A stretch of DNA of 64,000 nt from Methanosarcina barkeri str. Wiesmoor (GCF_000969985.1 NZ_CP009526.1:1736001-1800000); one strand, 5' to 3'; shown: positions 1 through 8,658, numbered from the stretch's first letter. Program-made: numbers and translations. The notes: generated by a model from the sequence alone, not told the origin.

Positions 1-2
1 AA

Positions 3-827
3 GAGAATGGAATGCCTCTCTGCTGGAGAGAGGGAGCAGTATTGAAATTCCAAAATTCTAGTGCTCTTGTAAAGATGAAGCCAGATGAAAGACAAATCGA
101 AATCAGAATAAAAGGTAACAATAAAAGATGGGTTCTCGGAGCTATTTGTAGCCATCTAGATGAGATAAACGCTTCTATAAAAAAGATAAAAGTCAGTAAA
201 CAAATCCCATGTAACTGTTCAGAAAATTGCCCTCAAAGATACTTATACGAAGATTTATTAAAAGCCGAAGTCGCCAATCTAGGGAACTTAATATGTTATA
301 AAAGTTTTAAGTCTGTACCTGTTTCACTATTATTAGATGGATACAGTAGAAAAGAAGAAAGACTTAGAGAGTATGATTATGAACTTTATGGCAATAGACC
401 AATTTTTGTAATCACCCAAAAAGCTGAAGCTCAGTCAAAATCACTCTCAACTATTAAAGCCGAACAAAGAACAAATATTAGTGTAGATGTCAATATCGAT
501 TTAAAGATAGATTTGCCGGAAATTCAAAAGGAATTTAATAAGCTGAAAAAGGAAATTAAGACCTTAAATCCTGAGCTTGGAAGTGAATTGGATGAGATTC
601 AGGATAGTTTAGATGAAGTAAGTGCAAATAGTGATACGGATAAATTGAATAAACCTCTTAATAAGGTAAGAAGAATACTTGAAGAATTGAACGATCCTGA
701 TTCTGACTATAACAAGGTAATAAAAGGAACTGAAAAAGGCATAGAATATGCACAAAAGCTTGGTAGAACCTATAATAAATTTGCTCCGTGGATTGGAATA
801 CCTAAAGTTCCAGACCCACTTCTTTGA
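3..827 (+). CDS. C-terminal part of a Roco-family (ROC-COR) protein, cut by window start
   Basis: The frame is open to the left edge, so the first ATG at 12 is probably internal and only the C-terminal end is present. The first 110 residues (WREGAVLKF, ALVKMKPDERQIEIRIKG, then a run to VSLLLDGY) resemble the segment that follows the COR dimerisation domain in prokaryotic Roco proteins. Residues from about 150 on are a Lys/Glu-rich predicted coiled coil (KEFNKLKKEIKTL, LDEIQDSLDEVSA), ending in a short Pro-rich tail. In Roco proteins the missing N-terminal part usually holds leucine-rich repeats and a Ras-like GTPase. Roco proteins are known in some Methanosarcina. The assignment rests on remembered sequence pattern only. 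The coiled-coil tail may be the output region. Confidence 0.65.
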   Translation, partial: ENGMPLCWREGAVLKFQNSSALVKMKPDERQIEIRIKGNNKRWVLGAICSHLDEINASIKKIKVSKQIPCNCSENCPQRYLYEDLLKAEVANLGNLICYKSFKSVPVSLLLDGYSRKEERLREYDYELYGNRPIFVITQKAEAQSKSLSTIKAEQRTNISVDVNIDLKIDLPEIQKEFNKLKKEIKTLNPELGSELDEIQDSLDEVSANSDTDKLNKPLNKVRRILEELNDPDSDYNKVIKGTEKGIEYAQKLGRTYNKFAPWIGIPKVPDPLL

Positions 828-870
828 AAATAATATTGGTTCCATTTTCACAGGCCAACATTAGATACCT

Positions 871-1731
871 TCACCCGAGTTCGAAAGTAGTGACCCCGTA
901 AACCTTTTCGATATTTATATCAGGCTCTTCCCGGCTGTACATCCGGATAGTTTTGAACATTACAGTCATTCCATATTTATTTGCAATTTCCATTGCTTTT
1001 TTGTTTGGCTCCGGAACATCCAGATATATGGCTTCATCCGGAACAGAGGCCTTGAGAGCTAGAAATATTTCTTCTGCCGTTATCGCGTCATCTGCGAAAA
1101 GAGGGCCTATTTTGTATCCACTCTGGCACTTCCTTATAACGCCGTATCCTTTCAGTTTTCCGGTTTCGACGGCTGCAAAGGCATAAGAATCAGGTTGTTT
1201 AATCCATTTTTCCAGAAAAGTAGACCTTGGAGCCGGAAACATTCCCCTGTCGTACTCAAGCAGGCTTTCAAATGGGATGTCTGAGATTTTCACAAGTCTA
1301 TCCGGAACTTTTCCTCCTCCAATTCCTTCAAATCGCAGGTTGCTGTAAAAGGACTTGAACTTCATAAACTCCTGGTACTTCTTTTCGTTTTCCAATACTC
1401 CATCAAGTCCTATATTCCTGTTCCCCAGATATTCCAGAGATTTTTCAGTTAATTTCATCCCAATTCCTTTTTCCCTGAATTCGGGTTTAACCACATAGAG
1501 ACCAAAAAAACTAAAGAAATCGTCATATGCGACAGCAGAGGAACAGCCTATGGTATCTCCTTCAACTTCTGCAATAAAAAAACCGTCCGGATCAGTTTCA
1601 TAAAAAATTTCCCCGTCATGGATGCCAGGGTTCCATCCTTCGCCGGCTGCCATTTGGATAGCAAATTCGGCTTCATCGCGACTCATTTTCCGAATTTTCA
1701 GCCCTTTTATCTCTGTATGACTTTTTCCCAT
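871..1731 (-). CDS. GNAT family N-acetyltransferase with Acetyltransf_18-like C-terminal domain
   Basis: 286 residues. The N-terminal half is a GNAT domain: IRKMSRDEAEFAIQMAAGEG opens it, FFIAEVEGDTIGCSSAV gives the central strands, and VKPEFREKGIGMKL is the acetyl-CoA pyrophosphate-binding loop (R/Q-x-x-G-x-G/A type). The second half (KLKGYGVIRKCQSGYKIGPL, then YLDVPEPNKKAMEIANKYGM) matches the second domain of YitH/HolE-like two-domain acetyltransferases. The substrate is unknown; cytoplasmic. It starts with ATG at 1731 and is transcribed away from the adenine deaminase gene. The shared 430-bp divergent gap holds a 19-bp tandem array that may sit in its promoter region. Confidence 0.8.
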   Translation of the reverse strand: MGKSHTEIKGLKIRKMSRDEAEFAIQMAAGEGWNPGIHDGEIFYETDPDGFFIAEVEGDTIGCSSAVAYDDFFSFFGLYVVKPEFREKGIGMKLTEKSLEYLGNRNIGLDGVLENEKKYQEFMKFKSFYSNLRFEGIGGGKVPDRLVKISDIPFESLLEYDRGMFPAPRSTFLEKWIKQPDSYAFAAVETGKLKGYGVIRKCQSGYKIGPLFADDAITAEEIFLALKASVPDEAIYLDVPEPNKKAMEIANKYGMTVMFKTIRMYSREEPDINIEKVYGVTTFELG

Positions 1732-1840
1732 GTATTATTGTACTTTTGTATTCTATTTATATTTCATTCACAAATAATACTTCATATTTATATTTCATAT
1801 ATAAATTAACACTTTTTATTAATATTTTAAAAACTCAATT

Positions 1841-2049
1841 GATTACACTTTTCACTATCGATTACACTTTTCACTATCGATTACACTTTTCACTATCGAT
1901 TACACTTTTCACTATCGATTACACTTTTCACTATCGATTACACTTTTCACTATCGATTACACTTTTCACTATCGATTACACTTTTCACTATCGATTACAC
2001 TTTTCACTATCGATTACACTTTTCACTACCAATTACACTATTCGCTATC
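1841..2049. repeat. 11-unit 19-bp tandem repeat
   Basis: Unit gattacacttttcactatc. Nine units are perfect (1841-2011) and the last two (from 2012 and 2031) carry substitutions. It lies between the divergent starts of the GNAT gene and adenine deaminase. The unit length is not a multiple of three and no credible gene covers it. Confidence 0.95.
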
Positions 2050-2121
2050 AGGTTTCTTATTTTCACCGTTTCCATCTATTTTCATAGCTTTTAAAACATC
2101 AACACAGTTCAACATCAGCTT

Positions 2122-2145
2122 ATTTGAAAATATTTATAAATTTGT
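2122..2145 (+). promoter_or_regulatory. Putative TATA-box promoter of adenine deaminase
   Basis: The stretch tttgaaaatatttataaat lies about 20-40 bases before the ATG at 2163. It fits an archaeal purine-rich BRE followed by a TATA box, and implies a short leader. Inferred from pattern only. Confidence 0.4.
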
Positions 2146-2162
2146 GGCTGCAATGAATCACC

Positions 2163-3818
2163 ATGCAAACGTACCAGGGAATTATTGTCGATGCCATTTA
2201 CAGGCGGAAGTTCAAAGGTGAAATTGCCGTTGAACACGGGAAGATCATCAGTATTGAGGAGAAAGAGCACGATATTGAACAGTATATCCTTCCAGGGCTT
2301 GTAGATGCCCATGTGCATATCGAAAGTTCGATGACCGTGCCTTCGGTTTTTGCCCGGATGGCGGTTGCAAGAGGTACGGTTGCAGTTGTTAGCGACCCTC
2401 ATGAGATTGCAAACGTCATGGGAGAAGAAGGCATTGATTACATGCTTGAGGATGCCAGAAAAGCTCCTCTGAAGGTCTTTTTCGGAGTACCATCCTGTGT
2501 GCCAGCCACGCCTTTTGAATCCGCAGGAGCGGTGCTGGATGCGGAGGCTGTTGACAGATTGCTGGCAAGGGAAGATCTTCATTACCTTTCTGAGATGATG
2601 AACTTCCCTGGGGTGGTTATGGAATTCCCTGAGGTAATAGCCAAACTGGAATCCGCTAAAAAGTACGGCAAAAATATAGACGGGCATGCTCCCGGTTTGA
2701 ATGGAACCGATCTCCAGAAATACGTGGGCGCAGGAATTTCAACAGATCATGAATCTTTTGCTTATGAAGAAGCGGTTGAGAAAATAAAGCTCGGGATGAA
2801 CATACTTATCCGAGAAGGAAGTTCAGCTAGAAATTTCGATACACTGTATAAATTGATAGACGAATATCCCGAATCAGTCATGCTCTGCACCGATGATTCC
2901 CATCCTGATACTTTGATATATGAAGGGCATATCGACAAGCTTCTCAGACGCGGGCAGGAAAAAGGACTTGATATTTATAACCTCATAAGGGCAGCGGTTA
3001 TCAATCCTGTGGAACATTACGGACTTAATGTCGGGCTGCTGCGTGAGGGAGATCCTGCCGATTTTATTATTGTTGACGACCTGAAAGCGTTCAATGTGCT
3101 GAAGACTTTTATTGACGGAAGTTGCGTTTACAATGACGGAAAGGTTCTTTTTTCAGTTGAACAAGCTCCTGCAAAAAATGTCTTTAACAGAAATAAAATC
3201 TCAGTTGATGATGTAAAACTGGCTATGCCTGCTTCCGGGAATAACGGGGAACAAATGAAAAAAATCCGAGTAATAGTTGCCCAGGACGGAGAACTGGTCA
3301 CAGGCCAGGAATTGGCACTTCCAAAAGTAGAAAACGGAAATCTGATTTCAGATCCTGCCAGGGATATTTTGAAAATGGTTGTTCTGAGCAGGTATGCTGA
3401 TGACCCTGTCCAGATCGGTTTCATTAAAAATATAGGCCTGAAAAAAGGAGCTATTGCTAGCAGCATTGCCCATGACAGTCATAATATAATTGCAGTCGGA
3501 GCAACGGACGAGGATATAGTTGGAGCCGTCAACAGGCTGGTGGAAAACCGGGGAGGAATCGTTGTTGGAACCGCAGACAATCTTATTGATCTTCCACTGG
3601 AGGTTTCAGGCCTCATGAGCACTCTGGACGGAAAAGAAGTAGCTGTAAGGTACGAACAATTAAATGAAGAAGCTCGGAAACTGGGAACTTCGCTTATGTC
3701 GCCTTTTATGACACTTTCATTTATGTCGCTTCTGGTAATTCCTGAACTTAAATTGGGAGACAAAGGCCTGTTTGATGTGACAAAATTCGAATTTGTTGAG
3801 CTTTTTGCGGGTGAATAA
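2163..3818 (+). CDS. ade: Adenine deaminase
   Basis: 551 residues, the usual length for bacterial/archaeal adenine deaminase of the amidohydrolase superfamily, which converts adenine to hypoxanthine and ammonia in purine salvage. The metal-binding HVHIESS motif is at residues 50-56 (His50, His52, Glu54). Further ligands lie in DGHAPGL and STDHES near residues 172-195, and the catalytic Asp region is CTDDSHPD near 245. The composite-domain strands NPVEHYGLNVGLLREGDPAD and the C-terminal domain with SSIAHDSHNI are also typical. It is preceded by an AT-rich promoter-like stretch and appears monocistronic. Function is assigned with high confidence from these motifs. Confidence 0.95.
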   Translation: MQTYQGIIVDAIYRRKFKGEIAVEHGKIISIEEKEHDIEQYILPGLVDAHVHIESSMTVPSVFARMAVARGTVAVVSDPHEIANVMGEEGIDYMLEDARKAPLKVFFGVPSCVPATPFESAGAVLDAEAVDRLLAREDLHYLSEMMNFPGVVMEFPEVIAKLESAKKYGKNIDGHAPGLNGTDLQKYVGAGISTDHESFAYEEAVEKIKLGMNILIREGSSARNFDTLYKLIDEYPESVMLCTDDSHPDTLIYEGHIDKLLRRGQEKGLDIYNLIRAAVINPVEHYGLNVGLLREGDPADFIIVDDLKAFNVLKTFIDGSCVYNDGKVLFSVEQAPAKNVFNRNKISVDDVKLAMPASGNNGEQMKKIRVIVAQDGELVTGQELALPKVENGNLISDPARDILKMVVLSRYADDPVQIGFIKNIGLKKGAIASSIAHDSHNIIAVGATDEDIVGAVNRLVENRGGIVVGTADNLIDLPLEVSGLMSTLDGKEVAVRYEQLNEEARKLGTSLMSPFMTLSFMSLLVIPELKLGDKGLFDVTKFEFVELFAGE

Positions 3819-3865
3819 GCAAAAAAGCAGGAAAAAGGTCTGGCAGAGAATCATTTTGCTTTTGT

Positions 3866-3920
3866 CAGCTATTTCTTTATCAGCTATTTCTTTATTAGCT
3901 ATTTCTTTATCAGCTATTTA
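3866..3920. repeat. 15-bp tandem repeat, about 3.7 units
   Basis: Unit cagctatttctttat, with units at 3866, 3881, 3896 and a degenerate one at 3911. It lies in the T-rich gap between the convergent ade and connectase genes and may also serve as T-rich terminator DNA. Confidence 0.8.
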
Positions 3921-4048
3921 TTCAATTTATTACCTTCTTATTCTGTTTTTTAGCTACTCATTCTATCTTATTATTTTTCAGCTATCGATTCTACTTTTCC
4001 AGCTATCTATTCTACCTTCTCAGTTTTTCGGTTATTTCTTCTGCTTTT

Positions 4049-4630
4049 TCAGTTGTTTCGGTCCTTTTCCACAATTTTTAAAACATCAACATTTGATGTA
4101 GTCTGAATCAAAAAGAACTGTTTGCTAACAGAAGCAGTTTTCCTGGCTGCGGTTTCCATACAGAGCATGAGAATTTTTATGGCATCCTGAAAAGTGCTTT
4201 TCTTCGTCCAGTTGTCTTTGAAGCATTTATTGGCTACCTGCTTCGTGAAATCATTTCCGAGAATGATCAGGTTACTTCCCTTTGCGTGCGAGATTAATGT
4301 TATCTTGGAATCCTTGAGCTCTGCAATTGCGTAGTTTCCGGCTGAGGCGTACAGCCTTCTTTTTTTGGTGACCCCGCCTTCAATTGAGGAAACTTCTCCT
4401 ATTAAAATGCCTTCTCTTTCCGAGATCTTGCTTTTGCAGTCCGTAACAGTTATGCCGACCCCGAATGCTCGGGCTTTTTTTGCGAGCTCGTCATCCGTGA
4501 CTATTGTCCCGTTGTAAAGCTCTTTTTCAAGCTTTTCTCTATTCGGCTTCTCTCCTTCGAATGTTATTTCCCGCAGGTCTCCGGTCATTACGGCACCGTT
4601 TTTTCCGATAAAAGCTATAACAAGGGTCAT
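4049..4630 (-). CDS. DUF2121 protein, connectase (proteasome-beta-like protein ligase)
   Basis: 193 residues. It begins Met-Thr-Leu, so removal of Met would expose an N-terminal Thr. Thr as residue 1 puts Asp at 17 (AVMTGDLRE), as in the catalytic Thr1/Asp17 arrangement of proteasome beta subunits. LVIAFIGKNGAV, YASAGNYAIAELKDSKITL and the overall length fit DUF2121. One methanogen member of that family was described as connectase, a transpeptidase joining proteins at a KDPGA-type site and linked to the MtrA subunit of methyltransferase Mtr (established knowledge, recalled). No mtr gene is in this window. Transcribed convergently with ade. The role is well supported by family, not by neighbours. 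Confidence 0.8.
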   Translation of the reverse strand: MTLVIAFIGKNGAVMTGDLREITFEGEKPNREKLEKELYNGTIVTDDELAKKARAFGVGITVTDCKSKISEREGILIGEVSSIEGGVTKKRRLYASAGNYAIAELKDSKITLISHAKGSNLIILGNDFTKQVANKCFKDNWTKKSTFQDAIKILMLCMETAARKTASVSKQFFLIQTTSNVDVLKIVEKDRNN

Positions 4631-4651
4631 TCTAATCTGCTCCAGAACCTC

Positions 4652-4672
4652 TATTTAAAAATTTTCTACCTT
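4652..4672 (-). promoter_or_regulatory. Putative TATA region of the connectase gene
   Basis: On the minus strand, aatttttaaatagagg lies roughly 25-40 bases before the ATG at 4630, compatible with an archaeal BRE/TATA pair. The remaining gap up to 5190 is AT-rich, with an 18-bp triplet repeat (ttctttttattgtgctta, about 4824-4877) and no gene seen. Confidence 0.3.
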
Positions 4673-4823
4673 TTTAAGGAATCTCCTGTCTTATAAGACG
4701 TTTGTGTTTTTGAGTCACTTCAGCTGTTTCTTGTCTCAAATCTTCCGAGATATCTTCTGGTTATATCGAAATAAGTGACTTTGTATCCGGGTCTTCTATA
4801 GCTCTGAACAGCTCACAAATATT

Positions 4824-4877
4824 GTTCTTTTTATTGTGCTTATTCTTTTTATTGTGCTTATTCTTTTTATTGTGCCT
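4824..4877. repeat. 18-bp tandem repeat, three units
   Basis: ttctttttattgtgctta repeated three times (last copy degenerate) in the gap upstream of the connectase gene. Confidence 0.75.
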
Positions 4878-5189
4878 TGTAACTTTATCAGGATAGCCCA
4901 GCAGGTCAAAAATGAGAGGAACATTTTCATAAAAAAGTAATAGATAATAGTAATTTTGATTTTGACTCAGAGCTAAGACTTCGTTTTTGACAAACTTTAA
5001 ATATTAGTATATGTTATATGGATCTAACCTATGTTAAATAAATCTAACTAAATGTTGTATAAATCTAATTAAAAGTTATCAATATCTAATAATATGTTGT
5101 AAATAAGGAACAATACCTTGGCAGCGTTAAATAAAGTAGATTCCACTAGACGACGCTTCTCAATATTAAGATTATTCAAAGGGAGAACT

Positions 5190-5585
5190 ATGAAAAATAT
5201 CAAAAAGATATATATGTACAAGCTTGCTTTAGGAGTTATTCTTCTGCTTGCTGGAATAGTATCAGCAATTTTTTATAAAAATGAAACCTCGTTTTCAAGT
5301 TTTCTGATCATTATGGGGCTAGTCCTCTTTGTTCTGACAGCCTTTAGACTCTTCAGGCAGGGTGACTTTCCAGACAGAGATGAAAGGACAAAAAAACTAG
5401 CAGCTTACGGGATTACTTATTCCTGGCTTCTGACATTGGTACTCATTTCAGTGTTCTATTTGGCAAACTACTTCAAATTGGTTGAGTTTACTGCTGGAAG
5501 CGTACTTGGTATACTTCTTATCTTTATGGTCATTTCAGCAAATATCTTCAGGTGGTATTTCATGCAAAAAAGTGATGTTGAATAA
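5190..5585 (+). CDS. Four-TM membrane protein, DUF2178-like, partner of an XRE regulator
   Basis: 131 residues from ATG 5190, chosen because gggagaact lies just upstream. An in-frame start at 5118 would add a basic, non-homologous-looking 24-residue extension with no ribosome site. Hydrophobic segments lie near residues 12-30, 38-55, 78-98 and 105-122. The cytoplasmic stretch PDRDERTKKLAAYG between the second and third matches the charged DER-like loop seen in DUF2178-type proteins. It is followed after 19 bases by a small Cro/CI-type regulator. This membrane protein plus YozG-like regulator pairing is common in archaea and Firmicutes. Function unknown. Confidence 0.6.
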   Translation: MKNIKKIYMYKLALGVILLLAGIVSAIFYKNETSFSSFLIIMGLVLFVLTAFRLFRQGDFPDRDERTKKLAAYGITYSWLLTLVLISVFYLANYFKLVEFTAGSVLGILLIFMVISANIFRWYFMQKSDVE

Positions 5586-5604
5586 GGATGTCTGAGGTTA
5601 CATA

Positions 5605-5811
5605 ATGAAAACAAGGATCAAGGAATTCCGAGCCAGACATGACCTTACTCAGGAGGCCCTTGCAAAAATGGTAGGGGTCAGGAGAGAAACCATCGTTTTT
5701 CTTGAAAAAGGAAAATACAATCCTTCACTAAAGCTTGCATACCGGATCTCAAGATGCCTGAACGCCACAATCGACGAGTTATTTATTTTTGAAGATACGG
5801 ATTTCAAATGA
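5605..5811 (+). CDS. Small XRE-family HTH regulator (YozG-like)
   Basis: 68 residues, almost entirely one Cro/CI helix-turn-helix: [20 protein letters not shown] is the HTH, followed by [18 protein letters not shown], and [11 protein letters not shown] as the typical end. The length equals that of the minimal YozG-like group. It probably forms an operon with the preceding membrane protein (19-bp gap) and may autoregulate the pair; the AT-rich DNA before 5190 is the likely operator. Cytoplasmic DNA-binding protein; targets unknown. Confidence 0.85.
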   Translation: MKTRIKEFRARHDLTQEALAKMVGVRRETIVFLEKGKYNPSLKLAYRISRCLNATIDELFIFEDTDFK

Positions 5812-5847
5812 GCTTCTAAAAAATACATTTCTATTCCATATTTATGT

Positions 5848-5977
5848 GAGCCTATCCTGAAACTCAAAATTTGATTTGTGAACCTTGTATTTGGAACAGT
5901 CAATTGAATGCCTAATAACTAAAATGATCCCGAAAACTCAGGATGATTTAGAATAAAATAGGTTTTGGGATAGGCTC
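5848..5977. mobile_element. MITE copy A (130 bp)
   Basis: It begins gagcctatcctgaaactc and ends ggttttgggataggctc, giving imperfect terminal inverted repeats. It is 130 bp long and flanked by TGT on both sides (5845-5847 and 5978-5980). Its interior aligns with the reverse complement of copy B at 53268-53397. No coding capacity. The element abuts a 12-bp tandem array on its right. Confidence 0.8.
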
Positions 5978-6121
5978 TGTCAATATCTCTGTCAATATCT
6001 ATGTCAATATCTATGTCAATATCTATGTCAATATCTATGTCAATATCTCTGTCAATATCTATGTCAATATCTATGTCAATATCTATGTCAATATCTATGT
6101 CAACATTTATGTCAACGTTTA
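5978..6121. repeat. 12-bp tandem repeat, about 12 units
   Basis: Unit tgtcaatatcta with a few ct/ta and terminal variants. It starts exactly at the right edge of MITE copy A. The minus-strand Asp-Ile repeat reading frame through it is a by-product. Confidence 0.95.
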
Positions 6122-6151
6122 TGTTTTTTTCCAATATATTAGTATATTTTA

Positions 6152-6172
6152 TCTTAACTTTTTATATATACA
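6152..6172 (+). promoter_or_regulatory. Putative promoter of the ABC export operon
   Basis: aactttttatatatacaca is a strong TATA-like stretch about 90 bases before the ATG at 6258. A ribosome site, ataggagaaaac, immediately precedes that ATG. Pattern-based inference. Confidence 0.35.
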
Positions 6173-6257
6173 CATAATATTTTTAATAATATTCAAGGAA
6201 GAATAAACTTTTAAATAAGTAATTATTATTAGTTTAATAAGTTTTATAGGAGAAAAC

Positions 6258-6998
6258 ATGGAAAATACACTTATATCCTTTCAGAATGTCTGGAAAATTT
6301 ATCAAATGGGAGAAGTTCAGGTCAATGCTCTGAAAGCTGTGAACGTGATATTCAGAAAAGGAGAGTTTGTTGCAATAGTCGGGCCCTCTGGAAGCGGGAA
6401 ATCTACAATGATGAACCTAGTGGGCTGCCTGGATACCCCTACAAAAGGTCAGATTTTCCTGAAAGGCCGAAATATAGCCCGCCTTGAAGAATCGGACCTT
6501 GCAGTTCTGAGGGGCAGGACAATTGGATTTGTTTTCCAGCAGTACAACCTGATTCCTGGAATGACGGCTCTTGAAAATGTGCTTTTGCCCCTGGAAATCC
6601 AGGAAATTGACGACCGAATGGCAGAAAGACGAGCAAAGAAAATGCTTGCGCTTTTAGGTCTTTCGGATAAAATTCAGCATAAGCCTTCTCAACTTTCAGG
6701 TGGCCAGCAACAAAGAGTCTCGATTGCAAGAGCCCTTGCCTGTAACCCTGAACTCATCCTCGCAGACGAACCAACAGGAGCTCTGGACAGTGTTACAGGA
6801 AAGGAATTACTGGGAATTCTATACCGACTGTGGAAAGACGAAGGCAAAACAATAGTTATGGTTACGCATGACCTGCACCTTGCAAAATACGCAAACAGGC
6901 ACATCGAACTAAAGGATGGAAAAATCATCAAGGATGAGACAAATGAGAAAAAACTTGATCCAGAAACTCAACATAGGATGCTGGAGACCGAAATCTGA
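6258..6998 (+). CDS. ABC transporter ATP-binding protein, LolD/MacB type
   Basis: 246 residues with all nucleotide-binding motifs: Walker A GPSGSGKST at 42-50, Q-loop FVFQQYN near 92, signature LSGGQQQR near 144, Walker B LILADEPTG near 164, and H-loop MVTHD near 202. Type MacB/LolD ATPases pair with one FtsX-like permease and drive mechanotransmission or envelope export rather than classical transport. Here the permease is encoded at 8693-10084, with a secreted CARDB-like protein between them. The ribosome site is ggag, 6 bases before ATG. The three genes probably form one operon despite a 286-bp gap after this gene. Peripheral membrane ATPase in the cytoplasm. Confidence 0.92.
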   Translation: MENTLISFQNVWKIYQMGEVQVNALKAVNVIFRKGEFVAIVGPSGSGKSTMMNLVGCLDTPTKGQIFLKGRNIARLEESDLAVLRGRTIGFVFQQYNLIPGMTALENVLLPLEIQEIDDRMAERRAKKMLALLGLSDKIQHKPSQLSGGQQQRVSIARALACNPELILADEPTGALDSVTGKELLGILYRLWKDEGKTIVMVTHDLHLAKYANRHIELKDGKIIKDETNEKKLDPETQHRMLETEI

Positions 6999-7137
6999 GA
7001 GATAAAACTATGGATCATTTTTAGAATAGGTTCAAATCATACTCAAGCTAAGTTTTGATTATTCAGACTAATTTAAAGGCGCTAAGACTAAATTATAACT
7101 ACTAAGACTAATTAAAGACACTGGGTTTAACTATGAT

Positions 7138-7185
7138 CATTTCAGATTATTTGGATTATTTCAGATTATTTGGATTATTTCAGTA
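7138..7185. repeat. 18-bp tandem repeat, about 2.7 units
   Basis: atttcagattatttggatt repeated in the gap 6999-7284 between the ABC ATPase and the secreted-protein gene. The same gap also has loosely repeated ctaagactaa words. No gene seen in the gap. Confidence 0.65.
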
Positions 7186-7284
7186 TTCAAATCATACCAA
7201 ACTCTATTCGGACCATATGCGCCCGATAAAACCTTTTTGGACACTCTTTAGAGTTATGACATAAGTAAAAAATGAGGAATTGAG

Positions 7285-8658
7285 ATGGGTTTTAAACTTA
7301 CAGGTTTTATTTGCTTGCTCTTGCTGTTTTTCTTCTGCGTTCAACCGGTTCTGGCCGAAGATACTTCAGAAGACGAGAGCACTGAAGATGAGAGTACTTC
7401 CATTAGTTCGGGCCTTGATAAAGGCTTAGCTCTAGACCTGCTCAACCAGGATCCAGATCCTGTAAAACCAGGAGAGATCCTTGAAATCAGGCTTTCGATC
7501 CAGAATACGGGATATGAGGACCTGGAGAATTGTGTTATTGAAATCAAGCCAGAATACCCTTTCGAAGCTCTTACCGGTGAGCCACTTGTAAAGAATATAG
7601 GCACTCTGGGAAAACGTTATGAAGATACCCGCCAGAAGGTCGTAAAATTCAAGCTCGGGCTTGAAAATAACGTCAATGAAGGCAAATATCCTCTGAAAGT
7701 ATATATGTACACAACTAAGGACAAAAGCAGGACTACTCTCACAAAAGACTTTGATATAGAAGTTGATAGCGAATCAAACGCTGAAATCGAATATATCAGC
7801 GTCGAAAAAATGGTACCAGGACAGAAAACCAATCTTGTTTTTGGTATAAAAAATGTAGGAAATTCTCCCCTGAAGAACGCGATGTTTTCTTGGGACTGTA
7901 CTAATGACGTAATCCTGCCTGTGGGTTCGAGCAATGTTAAGCACATTAACCTGATTGACGTCGGAGACACTGCCAATGTCAGCTTTGAAGTCCTGACAAA
8001 CGTCAATACAAAGCCAGGCCTGTATAAGATGGACATGGTGCTCACCTATGATGATATTGAAGAACTCCAGACTATCACGGAAGCGGGCACTGTAGAAAAT
8101 CAGAAGCGAAAAGAGATCAAAAGCAAGGCAGGAATCTATATCGGAGGCACCACGGATTTCGATGTTGCATTCATGGAAAGAAGCCCTACTGGAGCTTACA
8201 CTTTTACGGTTTCAAACATCGGAAACAACGCGGCAAACTCAGTCAAAATATCTGTCCCCTTACAGGCAAACTGGACTATCACAGACGGCAGCAGTAACTC
8301 AGTAGTTGTTGGAAACCTGCAAAAGGGAGACACTACAATTGCCGATTTCGACCTGAAGCCGGCAGCTATGGAGAAAGAACTCCCTATTAAATTTGAAATT
8401 AGCTACACTTCAAATGACGGGATCAGACAGAACGTGGAAAAGGAGCTATCCCTTTATTCCTCGTCTTTTACCCCATCAGCCGAGTCTTATGAATCAGAAG
8501 GGGGTAATTCTAGCTCATCACTGAAGTATATTGGATTAGCTATACTCATCTGTATAGCAGGCGCTGTTATCTATAAAAAGCATCAAAAGAAGATCAAAAT
8601 GAAGAATGCACAGGAAGATGAACTTAACGAAATAAAGTTCGATGACCCGGACAGGTGA
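7285..8658 (+). CDS. Secreted, C-terminally anchored CARDB/COG1361-like protein of the ABC module
   Basis: 457 residues. Signal peptide at 1-24 (hydrophobic core LLLLFFFCVQPV, cleavage near VLA-ED), then an acidic Ser/Thr/Asp/Glu stretch. The body contains two or three Ig-like beta domains with the CARDB-type phrase SIQNTGYEDLENCVIEIKP, then VFGIKNVGNSPLKNA, then FTVSNIGNNAANSV. A Ser-rich stalk precedes a single TM helix (YIGLAILICIAGAVIY, about residues 418-434) and a short basic cytoplasmic tail. It lies between the ATPase and FtsX-like permease, so it is probably the extracellular partner of that transporter, comparable in position to MacA though unrelated in sequence. Ligand unknown. Confidence 0.75.
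   Translation: MGFKLTGFICLLLLFFFCVQPVLAEDTSEDESTEDESTSISSGLDKGLALDLLNQDPDPVKPGEILEIRLSIQNTGYEDLENCVIEIKPEYPFEALTGEPLVKNIGTLGKRYEDTRQKVVKFKLGLENNVNEGKYPLKVYMYTTKDKSRTTLTKDFDIEVDSESNAEIEYISVEKMVPGQKTNLVFGIKNVGNSPLKNAMFSWDCTNDVILPVGSSNVKHINLIDVGDTANVSFEVLTNVNTKPGLYKMDMVLTYDDIEELQTITEAGTVENQKRKEIKSKAGIYIGGTTDFDVAFMERSPTGAYTFTVSNIGNNAANSVKISVPLQANWTITDGSSNSVVVGNLQKGDTTIADFDLKPAAMEKELPIKFEISYTSNDGIRQNVEKELSLYSSSFTPSAESYESEGGNSSSSLKYIGLAILICIAGAVIYKKHQKKIKMKNAQEDELNEIKFDDPDR

Noticed and set aside
5919-6134. Asp-Ile repeat ORF on the minus strand
   Set aside because: It only translates a 12-bp tandem repeat and half of a MITE; no ribosome site or non-repeat coding sequence.
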